Below, piece after piece: positions 1 to 5,792 of a stretch of DNA of 8,180 nt. How positions within the stretch are numbered: the stretch's first letter is position 1; each line of letters opens with the position of its first letter. The stretch lies in the NCBI GenBank assembly GCA_028699735.1, contig JAQVUB010000096.1:1-8180 (forward strand). Reading direction: 5' to 3'. This DNA comes from Lentisphaeria bacterium (GTDB taxonomy: Bacteria; Verrucomicrobiota; Lentisphaeria; Oligosphaerales; Oligosphaeraceae). A model generated the notes under the pieces. It made no database searches and was not told the DNA's origin. It was given only the letters and a program-made list of their open reading frames with translations. Both the position numbers and the translations under genes were made by a program.

Positions 1-86
1 GGCCCGCTGACCTTGACATCCTGTCCGCTGACTTCAAGTTTTACCTTGCTGGTCAGGGTGATTTGTTTATTTCCCATCCGTGACAT
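1..86 (-). CDS. rplF: 50S ribosomal protein L6, N-terminal part (runs off window)
   Basis: Only the first 28 codons are present; the rest lies beyond base 1. The translation begins MSRMGNKQITLTSKVKLEVS and continues GQDVKVSGP, which matches the start of L6 (typically MSRIGKKPI... followed by a V-x-V-x-GP turn). L6 is a 50S protein near the sarcin-ricin loop and the factor-binding site. The ATG at 84-86 is chosen because an AAGGAA Shine-Dalgarno sequence (95-100) sits 8 nt upstream. It follows rpsH after a 28-nt gap, the usual spc operon order. M4 is a less likely alternative start. Identity rests on the N-terminal motif and on synteny. Confidence 0.93.
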   Translation of the reverse strand, partial: MSRMGNKQITLTSKVKLEVSGQDVKVSG

Positions 87-114
87 GTCTGCTGTTCCTT
101 CTTTCTGTCTCCGA

Positions 115-519
115 CTACCAGACGTAGCAGAGCAATTCACCGCCGATGTTGCGTTTGCGGGCTTCGCGATCGGAGAGCAACCCGTTCGAGGTTGTCAGAA
201 TCGCTACACCTAACCCGCCAAGAACGCGCGGAATTTCGTTACTGCTGACATAAACCCGGCAGGAGGGCTTACTGACTCTGCGCAGACCCTCAATGACCGG
301 AGTCTGATTCTTGCCTTTGTATTTCAAGGTGACGGTCAGCTCTTTTTTGTTGTTGCCGATATCGCTCACGCTGAAATCCTCGACATACCCAGCATCTTTC
401 AGGGTTTCCGCCAGAGCTGCCCGCATATTGGAAGAGGGCATACACACCGTCGGCAACTTGGCCGCTGATGCATTGCGAATGCGAGTCAACATGTCTGCAA
501 TTGGATCGCTCATGCTCAT
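115..519 (-). CDS. rpsH: 30S ribosomal protein S8
   Basis: Encodes 134 residues, close to the usual S8 length of about 130. S8 is a primary 16S rRNA-binding protein needed for assembly of the 30S platform; in E. coli it also represses spc operon translation. The N-terminus MSMSDPIADMLTRIRNA and the C-terminal blocks PRVLGGLGVAILTTSNGLLS and DREARKRNIGGELLCYVW are classic S8. The frame stays open upstream to 642, but the upstream codons overlap rpsN and do not resemble S8. The start at 517-519 is set by TAAGGAG at 530-536, 10 nt upstream. The second ATG (511-513) would leave a gap of 16 nt. The Shine-Dalgarno sequence shares bases with the rpsN stop codon (TAA at 534-536), suggesting coupled translation. 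Confidence 0.97.
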   Translation of the reverse strand: MSMSDPIADMLTRIRNASAAKLPTVCMPSSNMRAALAETLKDAGYVEDFSVSDIGNNKKELTVTLKYKGKNQTPVIEGLRRVSKPSCRVYVSSNEIPRVLGGLGVAILTTSNGLLSDREARKRNIGGELLCYVW

Positions 520-529
520 AATTTGTATT

Positions 530-536
530 CTCCTTA
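530..536 (-). promoter_or_regulatory. rpsH ribosome binding site overlapping the rpsN stop codon
   Basis: The minus strand reads TAAGGAG, a strong Shine-Dalgarno sequence 10 nt before the rpsH ATG. Its TAA is also the in-frame stop of rpsN. It decides between the two neighbouring ATG codons of rpsH in favour of the first, and suggests terminating ribosomes reinitiate on rpsH. Confidence 0.8.
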
Positions 537-719
537 CCAACTCGCCTTCGTCACGCCGGGAATCATTCCATTGTTGGCCAATTCGCGAAAGCAAATACGG
601 CAAAGATGGAATTTGCGGATGTAGGCACGGGGACGACCGCAACGTTCACAACGGGTGTAACCCCGCACTGCAAACTTCGGAGTATTCTGTGATTTGACAA
701 TTAAACTTTTTTTAGCCAC
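534..719 (-). CDS. rpsN: 30S ribosomal protein S14, zinc-binding short form (type Z)
   Basis: Encodes 61 residues, the length of the short zinc-containing S14; the zinc-free form is about 100 residues. The zinc ribbon is visible as CERC (residues 24-27) and CRIC (39-42), with the family block GRPRAYIRKFHLCRICFREL. S14 is a late-assembling protein of the 30S head. The start is GTG (717-719), chosen because GAGGAGG at 728-734 lies 8 nt upstream and because the protein then begins MAKKSLIVK as in homologues. The frame continues open to 806, but those upstream codons lie within rplE. Gaps are 13 nt to rplE and 14 nt to rpsH. Presence of all four cysteines implies zinc dependence. Confidence 0.96.
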   Translation of the reverse strand: MAKKSLIVKSQNTPKFAVRGYTRCERCGRPRAYIRKFHLCRICFRELANNGMIPGVTKASW

Positions 720-732
720 TGCTTCAACCTCC

Positions 733-1275
733 TCAACTGGCAAACGGCAAACCAAGAAGGGACAGAAGCTCACGCGCTTCTTCATCGGTCCTGGCACTGG
801 TGACAATCGTTATGTTCATACCAATGGTGTGCTTGATCTTGTCCAGCTCAATCTCGGTAAAAACAGACTGGTCATTCAAACCGAAGGTGTAATTTCCCGC
901 ACCATCAAAGGATTTTGCGGAAATACCCCGGAAGTCGCGCACCCGCGGCAAAACAATATTGATCAGACGATAGAGAAAATTATACATGTTACCGCGCCGC
1001 AGGGTGACGCAGGAACCCACTGCCATTCCGGCGCGCAATTTGAAATTGGAGATGTTTTTGCTGGATTTGGTGATCATCGCCTTTTGGCCGGTGATACGTC
1101 CCAGGGTTTCCTGGGCGATCTGCATGACCTCGCGATCCTTATCCGTGCTCACACCGGTATTGATGACGATTTTTTCCAGCCGGGGCACTTCCAGCAGATT
1201 TTTATATCCGCGTTTGCTGACCAGCTGCGGTACCACGTCGCTTTTGTATTGTTCAAAAAGAGTACTTTTGATCAT
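733..1275 (-). CDS. rplE: 50S ribosomal protein L5
   Basis: Encodes 180 residues, the normal L5 length. L5 binds 5S rRNA and the central protuberance of the 50S subunit and contacts S13 across the subunit bridge. Diagnostic stretches are LEKIVINTGV near residue 33, TGQKAMITKSSKNISNFKLR in the middle, LPRVRDFRGISAKSFDGAGN (about 109-128) and the C-terminal TSARTDEEARELLSLLGLPF. ATG at 1273-1275 is supported by GAGAGG at 1284-1289, 8 nt upstream. It lies 18 nt after rplX. Its TGA stop (733-735) overlaps the GAGGAGG Shine-Dalgarno sequence of rpsN (728-734), another sign of coupled translation. Confidence 0.97.
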   Translation of the reverse strand: MIKSTLFEQYKSDVVPQLVSKRGYKNLLEVPRLEKIVINTGVSTDKDREVMQIAQETLGRITGQKAMITKSSKNISNFKLRAGMAVGSCVTLRRGNMYNFLYRLINIVLPRVRDFRGISAKSFDGAGNYTFGLNDQSVFTEIELDKIKHTIGMNITIVTSARTDEEARELLSLLGLPFAS

Positions 1276-1293
1276 TGTCCTGACCTCTCACTT

Positions 1294-1554
1294 TTACTTT
1301 TGCTTGCCAGAACGTTTGGCGCGGTAGCGTTCCTCGCTCATCACATTGGAAATGTGAATGGGGCCTTCCTTGTCCTCAATGCCACCTTGCGGTTTGGCCT
1401 GAGAACGGCGCACCGTCTTCTTCTGAATTTTCAAACCTTCGACAAGAACCAGGTTTTTCTTGCGGTCCACTTTCAACAGCTTGCCGCTCTTGCCCTTGTC
1501 ATCACCGGTAATGACGACGACCAGATCGCCTTTTTTGAAGTTCGCTGTAGCCAT
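1294..1554 (-). CDS. rplX: 50S ribosomal protein L24
   Basis: Encodes 86 residues, somewhat shorter than the usual 100-105; the missing part is at the C-terminus. L24 is an assembly-initiator protein that binds 23S rRNA domain I near the exit tunnel. The KOW motif is seen at the N-terminus (FKKGDLVVVITGDDKGKSGK, residues 6-25), followed by the KTVRRSQAKPQGGIEDKEGP block and HISNVM, all typical. The ATG (1552-1554) overlaps the rplN TGA by one base (TGATG). A GGAGGTG Shine-Dalgarno sequence (1560-1566) lies inside the end of rplN, so reinitiation after rplN is likely. Confidence 0.96.
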   Translation of the reverse strand: MATANFKKGDLVVVITGDDKGKSGKLLKVDRKKNLVLVEGLKIQKKTVRRSQAKPQGGIEDKEGPIHISNVMSEERYRAKRSGKQK

Positions 1555-1919
1555 CAGAGCACCTCCGGAGCCAGAGAGACGATTTTCATGAAATTCTTGT
1601 CGCGCAGTTCACGGGCAACCGGTCCAAAAATACGGGTGCCGCGCGGGTTGTTGTCATCATCAATGATGACCGCCGCATTGTGATCAAAGCGGAGGTAAGA
1701 GCCATCTGCGCGGCGGATGCTTTTGGCAGTGCGTACCACAACGGCACGAACCACATCGCCTTTTTTAACGAGCCCGCGTGGTTGCGCTTCCTTGACTGAA
1801 GCGCGCACGACGTCTCCGATTTCCGCATAAGACTTGCCTTGGCCGATGGTACGGATAGCCATGATTTTGCGGGCGCCGGAGTTGTCAGCCACATCGAGAA
1901 TGGTCTGCATCTGTATCAT
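1554..1919 (-). CDS. rplN: 50S ribosomal protein L14
   Basis: Encodes 121 residues, within one residue of the usual L14 length. L14 sits at the subunit interface and forms a bridge with 16S rRNA; it is also the docking site of the silencing factor RsfS. The start MIQMQTILDVADNSGARKIM, the central GDVVRASVKEAQPRGLVKKG and the end NPRGTRIFGPVARELRDKNF are textbook L14. ATG at 1917-1919 has GAGGAG at 1930-1935, 10 nt upstream. In E. coli, rplN opens a separate spc operon, but here only 5 nt separate it from rpsQ, so no terminator or promoter fits between them and S10-distal and spc genes must be co-transcribed. Confidence 0.98.
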   Translation of the reverse strand: MIQMQTILDVADNSGARKIMAIRTIGQGKSYAEIGDVVRASVKEAQPRGLVKKGDVVRAVVVRTAKSIRRADGSYLRFDHNAAVIIDDDNNPRGTRIFGPVARELRDKNFMKIVSLAPEVL

Positions 1920-1924
1920 TGTGG

Positions 1925-2227
1925 TTATACTCCTCGCTCAGTTGCCGCGCGCTGCACAATACTGATCAGGCGCCAGCGTTTCGTTTTGCTCAGGGGACGG
2001 ACTTCCATGATTTTCACTTGATCTCCGACCCGTGCTTCGTTGTTCTCGTCGTGAGCGTAATATTTGTTCGACACCTTCACCACCTTGTTGTAAAGGGGAT
2101 GCGGAGTACGGCGGTCTACTTTGACGACCAGAGTTTTGTTCATCTTGTCGCCAACCACAGTACCGGTGAGAACTTTTCGCAGGTTTCTAACGACGGTTGC
2201 TTCTTGTTTTTCTTCAGCTTCTGCCAT
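1925..2227 (-). CDS. rpsQ: 30S ribosomal protein S17
   Basis: Encodes 100 residues; many S17 proteins are 80-90, the extra length being a charged N-terminal lead (MAEAEEKQEATVVRNLRK) and a short C-terminal tail. S17 is a primary 16S rRNA-binding OB-fold protein of the 30S body. Family blocks include LTGTVVGDKMNKTLVVKVDR, PLYNKVVKVSNKYYAHDENN and the end of the barrel, GDQVKIMEVRPLSKTKRWRL. ATG at 2225-2227 is preferred over an in-frame GTG at 2234-2236, because AAGG(TGAG) at 2232-2239 is then 8 nt upstream; the GTG would sit inside this Shine-Dalgarno sequence. It starts 15 nt after rpmC and ends 5 nt before rplN. Confidence 0.96.
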   Translation of the reverse strand: MAEAEEKQEATVVRNLRKVLTGTVVGDKMNKTLVVKVDRRTPHPLYNKVVKVSNKYYAHDENNEARVGDQVKIMEVRPLSKTKRWRLISIVQRAATERGV

Positions 2228-2231
2228 TTGA

Positions 2232-2239
2232 CTCACCTT
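2232..2239 (-). promoter_or_regulatory. rpsQ ribosome binding site that decides its start
   Basis: The minus strand reads AAGGTGAG just before the rpsQ ATG (2225-2227), with 8 nt from AAGG to the start. An alternative in-frame GTG start at 2234-2236 falls within this motif and would have no motif of its own at proper spacing, so the ATG start is favoured. Confidence 0.65.
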
Positions 2240-2242
2240 GGA

Positions 2243-2440
2243 TTAGTTAGCCGACTTGCGCCGGGCGGTTTTTTCCGTTTCGATCCTGGCGACGTCCTTG
2301 CGGAGGGTCCGGATGCGGGACGTGTTTTCCAACTGGTTGGTTTGGAACTTCAGCCGGAGATCAAAGATTTCCTTCCGGCAGTTCTCGATCGCAAGATCGA
2401 GTTCTTCATTGGTTTTTTCGCGGATTTCTGCTGCTTTCAT
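2243..2440 (-). CDS. rpmC: 50S ribosomal protein L29
   Basis: Encodes 65 residues, normal for L29, a two-helix hairpin protein next to the polypeptide exit tunnel and close to the trigger factor/SRP docking site at L23. The sequence starts MKAAEIREKTNEELDLAIEN, contains IFDLRLKFQTNQLENTSRIR and ends RIETEKTARRKSAN, all characteristic. The frame is open upstream to 2482 (14 more codons), but the start at 2438-2440 is chosen because AGGAG at 2446-2450 lies 5 nt upstream and homologues begin with MK at this position. It follows rplP after 31 nt and precedes rpsQ by 15 nt. Confidence 0.95.
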   Translation of the reverse strand: MKAAEIREKTNEELDLAIENCRKEIFDLRLKFQTNQLENTSRIRTLRKDVARIETEKTARRKSAN

Positions 2441-2471
2441 GGGTGCTCCTTTTTCGCGCTGGCCGTCGGGC

Positions 2472-2894
2472 TTATTGAGCAATCTGCTGACGGGCCAGGA
2501 AACGGCACCGGAAAGGCATTTTGCTGGCGGCCAGGGCCAATGCTTCTTTGGCCACCGTTTCGGTGCAACCGCTTACTTCAATGATCATGTTGCCCGGACG
2601 GATCACTGCAACCCAGAACTCCGGATTGCCTTTTCCCTTTCCCATACGAGTCTCAAGCGGCTTTTTTGAGACCGGTTTGTTTGGGAAGACTCGCAGCCAG
2701 ATTTGACCGCGGCGTTGCATATGTCTGGTGGCGGCCACACGAGCGGCCTCGATTTGGTTGGCAGTCAACCAGCCACGATCCAGAACCTGAAGACCATATT
2801 CACCGAAGTCGAGTTTATTGTTGCGACTCGCGAGCCCCGCGCGGGCGCCGCGCTGCACCTTTCGGTGATCTACGCGTTTTGGCATTAAAGGCAT
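2472..2894 (-). CDS. rplP: 50S ribosomal protein L16
   Basis: Encodes 140 residues, the usual L16 length. L16 contacts the A-site tRNA elbow and is needed for peptidyl-transferase activity. Hallmarks are MPKRVDHRKVQRG near the start, FGEYGLQVLDRGWLTANQIE, the IEAARVAATRHMQRRGQIWL segment, KPLETRMGKGKGNPEFWVAV and KMPFRCRF at the end. The start is ATG at 2892-2894, because GGAGG at 2904-2908 is 9 nt upstream; a second ATG at 2883-2885 would be 18 nt away. The first 80 nt lie inside rpsC in a different frame, which is unusual for this gene pair. The MPLMPKRV opening resembles proteins from the Verrucomicrobia/Lentisphaerae side of the PVC group (from memory). Confidence 0.97.
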   Translation of the reverse strand: MPLMPKRVDHRKVQRGARAGLASRNNKLDFGEYGLQVLDRGWLTANQIEAARVAATRHMQRRGQIWLRVFPNKPVSKKPLETRMGKGKGNPEFWVAVIRPGNMIIEVSGCTETVAKEALALAASKMPFRCRFLARQQIAQ

Positions 2895-3594
2895 TTTTTG
2901 TTTCCTCCCAGTTTTGGGGTTTGCAGATCCATACTTTGATGCCGATCAGACCAGTAAGAGTCTCGGCTTCGGAAAAACCATAATCGATGTCAGCGCGCAG
3001 GGTATGCAGAGGGACTTTGCCGTCCTTGTACTGCTCGGTACGAGCCAGTTCGGCGCCGTTCAAGCGGCCCGAACAGCGGATACGGATGCCATCGGCGCCT
3101 TTTTCCATGGCGGTCTGGATGGCGCGTTTCATAGCGCGGCGGAAAGCAATGCGTCGCATCAGCTGTTGGGCGATGCTGTCGGAGACCAGTTGTGCATCGA
3201 CTTCCGGAATGCGCACTTCCTTGACTTCCAGCAGTATTTCTTTGTCCGGGGCGATCTTCGCCAGGCTGGCCTTGATTTCGTCAAGTCCGGCGCCTTTTTT
3301 GCCGTCGGTACGGCGTGCAGAACGGTCTTCACGCTGGCCTGGCTGTTGAGCAAAATTACCGGATACGATGATGCCAGGGCGACTGGTGTAGATGGTCACC
3401 CGGATTCGTTTGCCGAAGCGCTCAATCAGCACTTTGCTGACCGAGGCATTTTTCAGTTTTTCGGCCAGATGCTCGCGGATCCGCAAATCCTCCTGGAGGA
3501 GCGGACCGAATTGCACTTTGCGAGCAAACCAGCGGGATTTCCAGTCTTTGGTGACCGGAAGGCGGAATCCGATTGGATTAACTTTTTGACCCAC
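2815..3594 (-). CDS. rpsC: 30S ribosomal protein S3 with a KH-domain insertion and basic C-tail
   Basis: Encodes 259 residues, longer than most S3 proteins (210-235). S3 lines the mRNA entry channel in the 30S head and contributes to mRNA unwinding. It starts MGQKVNPIGFRLPVTKDWKS from a GTG codon (3592-3594) with GGGAG at 3601-3605, 6 nt upstream. The N-terminal type 2 KH domain shows RPGIIV (72-77) and GKKG (98-101). In E. coli these are adjacent (RPGIVIGKKG), but here 20 extra residues (78-97, rich in Q, R and D) separate them. The C-terminal domain is normal (FRRAMKRAIQTAM, GRLNGAELARTEQY, VPLHTLRADIDYGFSEAETL). After GIKVWIC a K/R-rich tail of about 35 residues follows, whose last 26 codons overlap rplP out of frame. 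Confidence 0.96.
   Translation of the reverse strand: MGQKVNPIGFRLPVTKDWKSRWFARKVQFGPLLQEDLRIREHLAEKLKNASVSKVLIERFGKRIRVTIYTSRPGIIVSGNFAQQPGQREDRSARRTDGKKGAGLDEIKASLAKIAPDKEILLEVKEVRIPEVDAQLVSDSIAQQLMRRIAFRRAMKRAIQTAMEKGADGIRIRCSGRLNGAELARTEQYKDGKVPLHTLRADIDYGFSEAETLTGLIGIKVWICKPQNWEETKNAFNAKTRRSPKGAARRPRGARESQQ
2904..2908 (-). promoter_or_regulatory. rplP ribosome binding site inside rpsC
   Basis: GGAGG on the minus strand lies 9 nt before the first rplP ATG (2892-2894) and within the coding sequence of the S3 tail. Because it lies about 90 nt before the rpsC stop codon, L16 initiation must take place on mRNA still being read by S3 ribosomes. Confidence 0.7.
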
Positions 3595-3612
3595 AGTGAA
3601 CTCCCTGACTTT

Positions 3613-3954
3613 TTATGCTCTGTCTGAAACAATGATACGGATGTGACTGCTGCGTTTGCGGATGCGTCCGGCCGAGCCACGTGCTTTTGGGGTAAAGCGT
3701 TTCATGGTGGGGCCTTCTCCGATGACTGCTTCTTTAACGAAGAGTCGGCTGCGGTCAACGCCATTTTTCTCATCATTTTCGGCATTGGCGACAGCGGATT
3801 TCAAGGTCTGTTCGATCAGTCTGGCAGCCTTTCTGGGGATCAGGCTGATTGTCGTCATCGCTGCGACAGCCGGCTTCCCCTGAATCAGGCGTGCCACTTC
3901 ACGTGCCTTGGACGGAGCTATCCGCACATACTTTGTGATGGCAATTTTTTCCAT
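3613..3954 (-). CDS. rplV: 50S ribosomal protein L22
   Basis: Encodes 113 residues, the usual L22 length. L22 has a globular part on the 50S surface and a long beta-hairpin that lines the exit tunnel. It begins MEKIAITKYVRIAPSKAREV and contains KAARLIEQTLKSAVANAEND, VKEAVIGEGPTMKRFTPKAR and RIRKRSSHIRIIV, the last two being the tunnel hairpin and C-terminal strand. Start ATG at 3952-3954; the preceding AGAGG (3958-3962) is only 3 nt away, a weak site compared with its neighbours. The frame extends upstream to 4020 but does not look like L22 there. It is the first ribosomal gene of this cluster: rpsS, which normally precedes it, is absent. Confidence 0.96.
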   Translation of the reverse strand: MEKIAITKYVRIAPSKAREVARLIQGKPAVAAMTTISLIPRKAARLIEQTLKSAVANAENDEKNGVDRSRLFVKEAVIGEGPTMKRFTPKARGSAGRIRKRSSHIRIIVSDRA

Positions 3955-4121
3955 GTTCCTCTCTCTTTTTCTGTTGCTGAACCATTCAGCGTCAACTCCA
4001 CCAAAAGCGAAGCGGACCACAACAGTATTAAAAAAAACGGGTATCAGGGTGCATCATCGATGCGTGCAAAAAAGCTGCTTACGGCTTTCCTTCACGGATC
4101 CTATGGGGAGGCGTCTGTTTT
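3955..4121 (-). other. Leader between the coiled-coil gene and rplV
   Basis: This 167-nt gap takes the place of rpsS in front of rplV and should hold the promoter of the ribosomal cluster, unless transcription reads through from upstream. I find no convincing promoter. A TTGCAC followed by a poor -10 (around 4030-4070) and a TTGACG at 3990-3995 with no matching -10 are the best fragments. A short AAAGC/GCTTT stem followed by a T-run (4060-4085 on the minus strand) could be a weak terminator for the coiled-coil gene. There is no sign of an rpsS remnant or of an obvious L4-type leader structure. Confidence 0.4.
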
Positions 4122-4916
4122 TCAGCGTTGCAGTTTCAGGCTTGCTCCTGGGAGGAGGGCAGCCCAGCTGCCTTTGACAACAATGGCGGCGCTGCTTTCT
4201 GAACGACATTCGATGACTTTGACTCCGGCCAGGATTTTGCCAGCTCTTTCGAGGTTGAAAATCATTCCGTTTCGCAGTCCTTGCTGAAACCCTTTGTTAA
4301 GGATAATACTCTGGGTTTCTCTGTCGACTGACAAAATCAAGCAACCTGGCTCCACCGAATCTCCGCTGCCTCGCCCGGCGACTAACGACAACGGATTGAG
4401 ACTGCTCTCAATCACCCTGCGAAGGGACATAATCCGGCTTTCGACCTCGCGACGCATGGCATCGCTGGGTTGCATTCCGTCCAAAGCCGCAGCCATGGAC
4501 TTTTCAAAGACGGCGAATTCCTGTTCGACTGCAAGAACCCGTCGTTTCACGGAAGCCAACGTTTCGATAGCCTCCGCAAATTGTTTTTGCAAGCTGGAAT
4601 CACTGGTGGATTGCAGCAGGTGAGCTGCGGCCAGTTCCAGGTTTTTCAGCTTCTCCAGATTTTGGTTGTGCCGGATCAGGGAATCCGCATACAGACTACG
4701 AATCTGATCGAGTTCCTCGCGGGCACTTGCCAGTTCCTGGGTCAGCTGGATCTTCTCCCGTTCGAGTGCTGCTCGGGCAACACGGGCTTCCTGAAGCTCA
4801 AGACCCCCTGAATCACCACTTTCAACACCCGAACAAATTGATCCGGCAAAAAACAGAATTACTAATATAAATCCGATTTTTCGCTTTTGCCAATGCATTT
4901 GATGATTTTTTTTCAT
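4122..4916 (-). CDS. Exported/membrane-anchored coiled-coil protein, unknown function
   Basis: I do not recognise a named family. The 264-residue product has a basic start (MKKNHQMHWQKRK), one hydrophobic segment (14-28, IGFILVILFFAGSIC) and then a charged region. This fits a signal peptide or single N-terminal anchor; the Cys at 28 lacks a proper lipobox. Residues 38-98 and about 106-175 are rich in E, Q, L, A and R with heptad-like spacing and are probably coiled coil. Residues 190-264 form a compact Gly/Val-rich domain (VEPGCLILSVDRETQSIILN, GLRNGMIFNLER, and LLPGASLKL at the end), resembling small beta-barrel domains at the C-terminus of FlgT-like and similar envelope proteins. The start at 4914-4916 has GGAG at 4924-4927, 7 nt upstream; the open frame to 4979 runs into a hairpin repeat. 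It lies between ung and rplV on the same strand. Confidence 0.75.
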   Translation of the reverse strand: MKKNHQMHWQKRKIGFILVILFFAGSICSGVESGDSGGLELQEARVARAALEREKIQLTQELASAREELDQIRSLYADSLIRHNQNLEKLKNLELAAAHLLQSTSDSSLQKQFAEAIETLASVKRRVLAVEQEFAVFEKSMAAALDGMQPSDAMRREVESRIMSLRRVIESSLNPLSLVAGRGSGDSVEPGCLILSVDRETQSIILNKGFQQGLRNGMIFNLERAGKILAGVKVIECRSESSAAIVVKGSWAALLPGASLKLQR

Positions 4917-4935
4917 TTTTTGTCTCCCTGGTTTC

Positions 4936-5062
4936 TTTTTTAACAACGAAAAGCACAAACAGACACGAAAAAAAATCATGGGAGTATCATTGATTGTTTT
5001 TCATGCATCATACTTCCCATGATTTTTTTTCGTGTCAGTTCGTGCCTTTCGTGGTTAAAAAA
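4936..5062. repeat. Long inverted repeat (48-nt arms) forming a stable hairpin
   Basis: Arms 4936-4983 and 5015-5062 are reverse complements without gaps and with four mismatches. The inner 22 nt (4962-4983 and 5015-5036) match perfectly. The pairing can continue into the 31-nt spacer with a one-base bulge. Each outer arm holds CACGAA-type units (ACGAAA, GCACRAAC, GACACGAA), reminiscent of dispersed intergenic CACGAA repeats seen in several environmental bacterial genomes (general recollection). It fills the gap between the ung stop (5079) and the ribosome binding site of the coiled-coil gene (4924-4927). It could act as a transcription barrier, an mRNA end stabiliser or a miniature mobile repeat. 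Confidence 0.9.
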
Positions 5063-5078
5063 AGATCCCTGTCCCCTT

Positions 5079-5756
5079 TTATATCAGTTTCCAGTTGACG
5101 GGGCTTTGTTTTCGTTTGAGCAGTTCCTCATTGGTTTTGGAAAAGGGTTTTGATCCGAAAAAACCTCGGTATGCGGACAGTGGGGAAGGGTGCGGGCATT
5201 CGAGGATCGCGTGCCGGCTGCTGTCGATCAGCGTTTTTTTGCTGGCAGCGGATTTTCCCCAGAGCAGGAAAACAAGGGGTTTTTTGCGTTTGGAGAGAGC
5301 ACAGATGACTGCATCGGTAAAGGTTTCCCAGCCCTGGTTCTGGTGCGAGTTGGCCTGGCCGCAACGCACGGTCAGCACGGCGTTGAGTAAAAGCACGCCC
5401 TGTCTGGTCCAGGGTTCAAGGGACGGAGACTTCGGATAGGGCAGCAGCAGATCGGAACTGTATTCTTTAAGGATATTGCGCAGAGAGGGGGGCTGGGCAG
5501 TCCCATCGGGCACGGAGAAGGCCAAGCCGCAGGCCTGACCGGGCTCATGATAGGGATCCTGGCCGAGCAAAAGGACTCGGACCTGCTCAAAGGCAGTCAG
5601 GTGAAACGCTGAAAAGACCTGTTCCGACGGCGGAAATACGGTCGAGGAAAGGCGCTCTCGGAAGAGAAAATTATCGAGTTTTGCAAAGAGCTCTGCCGGA
5701 ACGAATGGAAGCAAAGCTCGTTGCCAGTCTTCAGGAAGCTGTTGAAAAAGGGACAT
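5079..5756 (-). CDS. ung: Uracil-DNA glycosylase, family 1
   Basis: Encodes 225 residues, the standard Ung length. The enzyme removes uracil from DNA by cleaving the N-glycosidic bond, starting base-excision repair of deaminated cytosine or misincorporated dUMP. The water-activating motif GQDPYH is at residues 65-70 (catalytic Asp67). The Phe-stacking region follows (GLAFSVP, 77-83). The uracil-reading Asn is at 125 (LLLNAVLTVRCGQANSH). The minor-groove loop HPSPLS is at 189-194 (catalytic His189), followed by RGFFGSKPFSKTN. All key residues are present, so it should be active. ATG at 5754-5756 is chosen as the family start (MSLFQQLPEDW); GGTGAG at 5760-5765 is a close, weak ribosome binding site. 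The frame upstream to 5828 is not Ung-like. Confidence 0.97.
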   Translation of the reverse strand: MSLFQQLPEDWQRALLPFVPAELFAKLDNFLFRERLSSTVFPPSEQVFSAFHLTAFEQVRVLLLGQDPYHEPGQACGLAFSVPDGTAQPPSLRNILKEYSSDLLLPYPKSPSLEPWTRQGVLLLNAVLTVRCGQANSHQNQGWETFTDAVICALSKRKKPLVFLLWGKSAASKKTLIDSSRHAILECPHPSPLSAYRGFFGSKPFSKTNEELLKRKQSPVNWKLI

Positions 5757-5792
5757 GATCTCACCGCTGAAAATGAAATTTGCCAAAACTAT

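Noticed and set aside
520..642. N-terminal extension of S8 from the upstream ATG
   Set aside because: The extra codons lie in rpsN, do not resemble S8, and a strong ribosome binding site at 530-536 fits the internal start.
694..1683. Long plus-strand open frame of 329 codons
   Set aside because: It runs antisense to rpsN, rplE, rplX and rplN, has no family resemblance, and comes from biased codon use on the opposite strand. The same applies to plus-strand frames at 1919-2584, 2914-3627 and 3643-4287.
4030..4070. TTGCAC followed by TGATAC as the rplV cluster promoter
   Set aside because: The -10 matches only two or three consensus bases, so it is not listed as a promoter.
4830..4835. Cysteine 28 of the coiled-coil protein as a lipoprotein attachment site
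   Set aside because: The preceding residues (AGSI) do not fit a lipobox, which needs Leu, Val or similar at -3 and a small residue at -1; a plain signal peptide or anchor is as likely.
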